Below, in pieces: positions 60,809 to 64,000 of a stretch of DNA of 64,000 bases. The DNA is from Bog-756 sp963727955. Its GTDB lineage: Bacteria > Actinomycetota > Acidimicrobiia > Acidimicrobiales > RAAP-2. Each line of letters opens with the position of its first letter. Position 1 is the first letter of the stretch. Position numbers and translations under genes: made by a program. The notes under the pieces are model-generated. The model saw nothing but the letters and a program-made list of their open reading frames with translations, made no database searches and had not been told where the DNA came from. The DNA is taken from the NCBI GenBank assembly GCA_963727955.1, contig CAVSII010000003.1, positions 416,289-480,288 on the forward strand. The letters are read 5' to 3'.

Positions 60809-63800
60809 TCAGCCCGTCCGGGTGGTGGGCGTCGAGGTGATCGCCGCCTTGGTTGTGGCTGGCGCCTTGGTTGTGGTCGATGCCTTGGTTGGCGGCTTGG
60901 TCGTGGTGGTGGTCGACGTCGGGCTGGTGGTCGGTGGCGTCGAGGCGGCGCTCGGCGTGGTTGTGCCCGTCAGCTGCTGGACCTCTTGGAGGTCTGCCTC
61001 GAGGTTGTTGATATCGGTCTGGTAAGCACCCAGGTTTCCCGCCTTGAGGTCGGTCTGGGACTGCTGGTAGGCCTGTTGCCCCTGGGCCAGCAGGGCGCGG
61101 ACCTGGGGAGACAGGGTCCCGGTCCCCCCCGTACTGGTGGTGGTCGATACCGGTGCCTGAAAGACAGAGGTCAGGGCTGCGCTCAGCGTGGGCTCGATGG
61201 CCGCCGGCAGGTTCCCGTAGACGGCGATGACCTGTTGCAACTCCGGTATGGCATTGCGGGACGACTCGACGTACACCGGTTGGATATAAAGGAGGGAATC
61301 CGCCACCGGGATCATCAGTACATTGCCCAGGAGAACTGACGATCCGTTCTGGTTGAGGAGCGAGATGGTGCGCGACACGGCGGCGGTACCGTCGATTTTG
61401 GCGGCCACGATGGCCGGTCCGCTGACCGGGTTGTTGCGCGGCGTCACGAACATCTCGAGCTGCCCGTAGTGGCCCGGATCGCAGCCGGCAATCATGAATC
61501 CGGACAGAGTTTGGATCTGGCTCTGCCCCGATATCGGCACAAAGGCGTCGAGCAAGTTGAAACTTTGCTGTGACTGACCGGGTATGCGTAGCTCTTGGTA
61601 GAGGGGGGCCATGCGGACCAGTTGCCCGGTCGAGACCTGCAAGCCTTGGGCATTGGTGGTGTACGTCGTCTGCAGCGCCTGCGAAGGTGAGCCCGAACCG
61701 GGCGAAGGCGACAGCGCCCACGCGTCTGCTGCGGTGTAGAAGCTGGCCGCATTGCGAATGTGGTACTTGCCATAGGCGGTGGCTTGCACCACGAATATGT
61801 CCTCGGGATAACGGAGGTGGGACCGCAGTTGGGCACTCATCTTCGATGCCGGTGTGAACATCCCGGGGAAGGCCTTCTCGTAGGTCTGGATGATGGGGTC
61901 AGACGGATCCATCACGTAGAAGGTCATCGCCCCCGTGTAGGCGTTGATCAGCACTTTCACCGAATTGCGCACGTAGTTGAAGTTCTGGTTGAGTCCGCTG
62001 GTGGCGGGCAGAGCACTGGTGTCGGCGTTTTGGGCGTAGGGGTAGTTGTCGGTGGTGGTATAGGCGTCTTGGACCCAGTAGATGCCTCCGTTGATCAGCA
62101 CGGGATACGGATCGGAATCGAGGGCCAGGAAGGGAGCGGCCTTGGACACTCGGGCCTGCACGCCCCGGTCGAACATGATGCGGGAGCCGCTGGTTATCTG
62201 GTTGGAGATCAGTAGATTGAAATCACTGAAGCGGACGGCGAACATGGCCTGGTCGAACCAGTTCGACAGCTGCACCCCGCCGGTTCCCTTGTAGTGGGTT
62301 TCCACGTTGGTGCCGTTGGACAGCTGATAGTCGATCTCCGGTTGCTCGGAGTTGGCCACCACATATCCGGCGTTGTTGAGCCCGAAATAGACGGAGGGCT
62401 GGGTGATGGTGGGCAGACCGCTGTTGGAGTTGGGAGGGACACCGCCCACCGCGAATTGAGGATCGCCGTTGATGGTGGCGGTGGTGCCCGGCGACACGAT
62501 CATTCCGTAGCCGTGGGTGTACTGCAGGGTGGTGTTGACCCACGACGACGACGGTAGGTCGCTGTCATTGATCTCCCGCACGCCCACGATGACCGGGGTC
62601 TCGACGCCGTTGACGTCGTAGCGGTCGATGGCCAGGGAGTTGAACTGGTACTGGGTCCGGATGTCCTGGAGCTTGTCGTAGGTCTGCTGGGTCTGGGTGG
62701 GGTCCCAGAGCCGCACATTGGCCAGGGTGTCACTGTTGGCTGTCAGCTCGGAGGCGGTCAGATTGGACGAGGCCGGATAGGAAACGGTGGTGACGTTGGT
62801 GAGGCCCATGGCCGCCCGGGTGGCGTTGATGTTGCGCTGGATGTACGGCCGCTCCAGCTGGTTCTGCGCCGGGTTGACCTTGAGGGCCTGGACGGCTGCC
62901 GGGTAGATGGTCCCCGCCGTCAGGGCGACCAGGAACCAGAGTCCGACCCCGAGGATGGGAAGTGCCCACCCCTGACGACGGATGTTGTAGATGAGAAGGA
63001 CGGCGGCCGCCAATGACACCAGAATGAGTAGCTCGAGCGCCGGAAGCCGGGCGTGAACGTCGGTATAGCCGGCCCCCTGCACGAATCCGTTGGACGAGAG
63101 GTCGAGATTGAACCGGGCCAGGTAGTAGCCGACCGCCTTGACCAGAGCCAGCAATCCCAGAATGACCGAGATGTGGGCCTTCACCGCTGGACGTACCCGT
63201 GGACGCGAGCCCTGCATCCGGATGCCGCCGTTGAGGTAGTGGCTGAGCAGGGTGACCAACAGGACGACGATCAGGGCCACCAGCGCCCAGTGCACCAGGA
63301 ACTGCTCGAACGGGAGGGTCATGACGTAGTAGCTGACATTGCGGTGGAACTGCGGATCGGTGGCGTCGAAGGACGTCCTGTTCTTGAACAGGATCCAGTT
63401 CTGCCACTGGCCGACCGCCTGCGAACCGACGATGAGGGAGAGAATGGTGACGACCGCCACCCGCAACCAGCGGGCATAGGGGCCGATGACCTCCTGGTAA
63501 CGCTTGACGAATTCGTCCTCGGCGTCGAGCGAGGGACCCTTGGGGGCGAGGCGCTCGGCCACCATCAGGCTGGCCAGGAGCATTACGGCGAAGATGACCC
63601 CGAAGGTGACCAGAAGCCCCACTTTGATCTCGAACAGCTTGACCCAGACCGAGTGGAGCTTGACCGAGGAGAACCACAGGGCGTCGGTGTAGAAAACGGC
63701 GAACGTACGCAGGGAGGCGAAGAGGATGACCAGGACGATCAGGGCGGCAATGATCCACCGGCGGCGACGCGAACCGGGGCGCGGCGTCTGAGGGAGGTCT

Positions 63801-63814
63801 TGAGGGGGGCGCAC
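60809..63814 (-). CDS. UPF0182 family membrane protein
   Basis: Large membrane protein of about 1001 residues, a family found across actinobacteria. It has about seven N-terminal membrane segments (RRWIIAALIVLVILFASLRTFAVFYTDALWFSSV to LPILGVGLWFLVALTAGTIYPAAVQ), a long extracellular domain (LERPYIQRNINATRAAMGL, ANVRLWDPTQTQQTYDKLQDIRTQYQFNSLAIDRY, YTHGYGMIVSP, RFSDFNLLISNQITSGSRIMFDR) and a Thr/Pro/Lys-rich tail. Function unknown. The GTG at 63814 (VRPPQDLPQT) lies 11 bases after the upstream stop and fits the family start; a longer frame reaches 63982. Confidence 0.93.
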   Translation of the reverse strand: MRPPQDLPQTPRPGSRRRRWIIAALIVLVILFASLRTFAVFYTDALWFSSVKLHSVWVKLFEIKVGLLVTFGVIFAVMLLASLMVAERLAPKGPSLDAEDEFVKRYQEVIGPYARWLRVAVVTILSLIVGSQAVGQWQNWILFKNRTSFDATDPQFHRNVSYYVMTLPFEQFLVHWALVALIVVLLVTLLSHYLNGGIRMQGSRPRVRPAVKAHISVILGLLALVKAVGYYLARFNLDLSSNGFVQGAGYTDVHARLPALELLILVSLAAAVLLIYNIRRQGWALPILGVGLWFLVALTAGTIYPAAVQALKVNPAQNQLERPYIQRNINATRAAMGLTNVTTVSYPASSNLTASELTANSDTLANVRLWDPTQTQQTYDKLQDIRTQYQFNSLAIDRYDVNGVETPVIVGVREINDSDLPSSSWVNTTLQYTHGYGMIVSPGTTATINGDPQFAVGGVPPNSNSGLPTITQPSVYFGLNNAGYVVANSEQPEIDYQLSNGTNVETHYKGTGGVQLSNWFDQAMFAVRFSDFNLLISNQITSGSRIMFDRGVQARVSKAAPFLALDSDPYPVLINGGIYWVQDAYTTTDNYPYAQNADTSALPATSGLNQNFNYVRNSVKVLINAYTGAMTFYVMDPSDPIIQTYEKAFPGMFTPASKMSAQLRSHLRYPEDIFVVQATAYGKYHIRNAASFYTAADAWALSPSPGSGSPSQALQTTYTTNAQGLQVSTGQLVRMAPLYQELRIPGQSQQSFNLLDAFVPISGQSQIQTLSGFMIAGCDPGHYGQLEMFVTPRNNPVSGPAIVAAKIDGTAAVSRTISLLNQNGSSVLLGNVLMIPVADSLLYIQPVYVESSRNAIPELQQVIAVYGNLPAAIEPTLSAALTSVFQAPVSTTTSTGGTGTLSPQVRALLAQGQQAYQQSQTDLKAGNLGAYQTDINNLEADLQEVQQLTGTTTPSAASTPPTTSPTSTTTTTKPPTKASTTTKAPATTKAAITSTPTTRTG

Positions 63815-63825
63815 GACGCAGCAGC

Positions 63826-64000
63826 CTAGGTTGCCGAACGGACCAAGAGGCATCGACACCCGGGGTGTGCCGGGGGTGGAAGGGTGCCCGGTGGGGAACT
63901 TATCACCGGGTCGTTGCGGTCCATTGAGCCCGTTGTCCTCACAATCGGGACAGGGGGCGTCACGCCCGCCGGGCACGGCCACCCACTCGAGCTGCCCGGG
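63826..64000 (-). pseudogene. Cys-rich protein C-terminus, frameshifted, 5' part outside window
   Basis: From the window edge the frame reads QLEWVAVPGGRDAPCPDCEDNGLNGPQRPGDKFPTGH; after the G3 run at 63882-63884 the next frame gives PPPAHPGCRCLLVRSAT and TAG at 63826-63828. Removing one base joins the two into CPDC...PTGHLPPPAHPGCRCL, a paired-cysteine pattern like Mu gpF-type or zinc-binding tails. Only the C-terminal 60 residues are visible and the function is unknown. Directly upstream of UPF0182. Confidence 0.6.

Noticed and set aside
60809..63982. UPF0182 start at 63982 or 63853
   Set aside because: The extra N-terminus is the end of the upstream Cys-rich gene in a shifted frame; the GTG at 63814 follows that gene's stop.

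Overview
The window is high-GC DNA that I read as an actinobacterium, most likely of the class Acidimicrobiia. The inference rests on a large UPF0182 membrane protein at the right edge, an envelope protein with YVTN, PKD and GGVFSFG-type repeats of the kind common in that class, two flavin/F420-type luciferase-family oxidoreductases, an actinobacterial-type LexA box, and frequent GTG starts and ATGA gene overlaps. No ribosomal or other phylogenetic marker is present, so the assignment is inference.

Layout. 1-1233: end of a DrrA-type ABC ATPase divergent from a TetR regulator, with three matched operator-like dyads between them. 1340-10843: small stress and catabolic genes (TetR, cupins, NTF2-like, DUF1059, VOC, an ArsR/AHSA1 operon, two LLM oxidoreductases, an alpha/beta hydrolase, peptide deformylase). 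11101-13707: a probable rifamycin phosphotransferase (rph) with a RAE-like inverted repeat upstream. 14202-17011: a UvrD-type helicase under a LexA box plus a small acidic protein. 17740-22348: a patatin-like protein and a PadR-ABC-FtsX operon. 22598-26105: an NTF2-like/MerR divergent pair and the repeat-rich envelope protein. 26443-36928: VOC, flavoprotein, peroxiredoxin-like, GH15 and nitronate monooxygenase genes, with pseudogenes. 37000-40234: a MarR regulator with a 44-bp palindromic operator and a MerR-ABC operon. 40513-41952: an intact IS256-type element with a 9-bp target duplication, sitting among gene fragments. 42449-44613: a low-GC, frameshifted 2-oxoglutarate oxygenase and a sulfotransferase.

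44816-60725 is bounded by a 43-bp exact copy of the 3' half of tRNA-fMet on the left and the intact tRNA-fMet gene on the right, which looks like a decayed genomic island. It holds a GbsR/MarR-DrrAB operon, a second PadR-ABC-FtsX operon with an added lipoprotein, two Rv1900c-like hydrolase-cyclase genes, a pentapeptide-repeat/FN3 envelope protein, an XRE-cupin regulator, a methyltransferase and several regulator and permease fragments. No integrase was found. 60809-64000 returns to core-like genes (UPF0182 and the end of a Cys-rich protein).

The recurring design is a one-component regulator translationally coupled to an ABC exporter. It occurs with four regulator families (TetR, PadR twice, MerR, GbsR/MarR), which suggests a lifestyle of sensing and expelling or modifying toxic compounds; rph and the VOC and oxidoreductase genes fit that. 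A second theme is single-base frameshifts in at least ten genes, several in short homopolymers. These are either real decay or residual sequencing error, and this should be settled before biological use of those calls.
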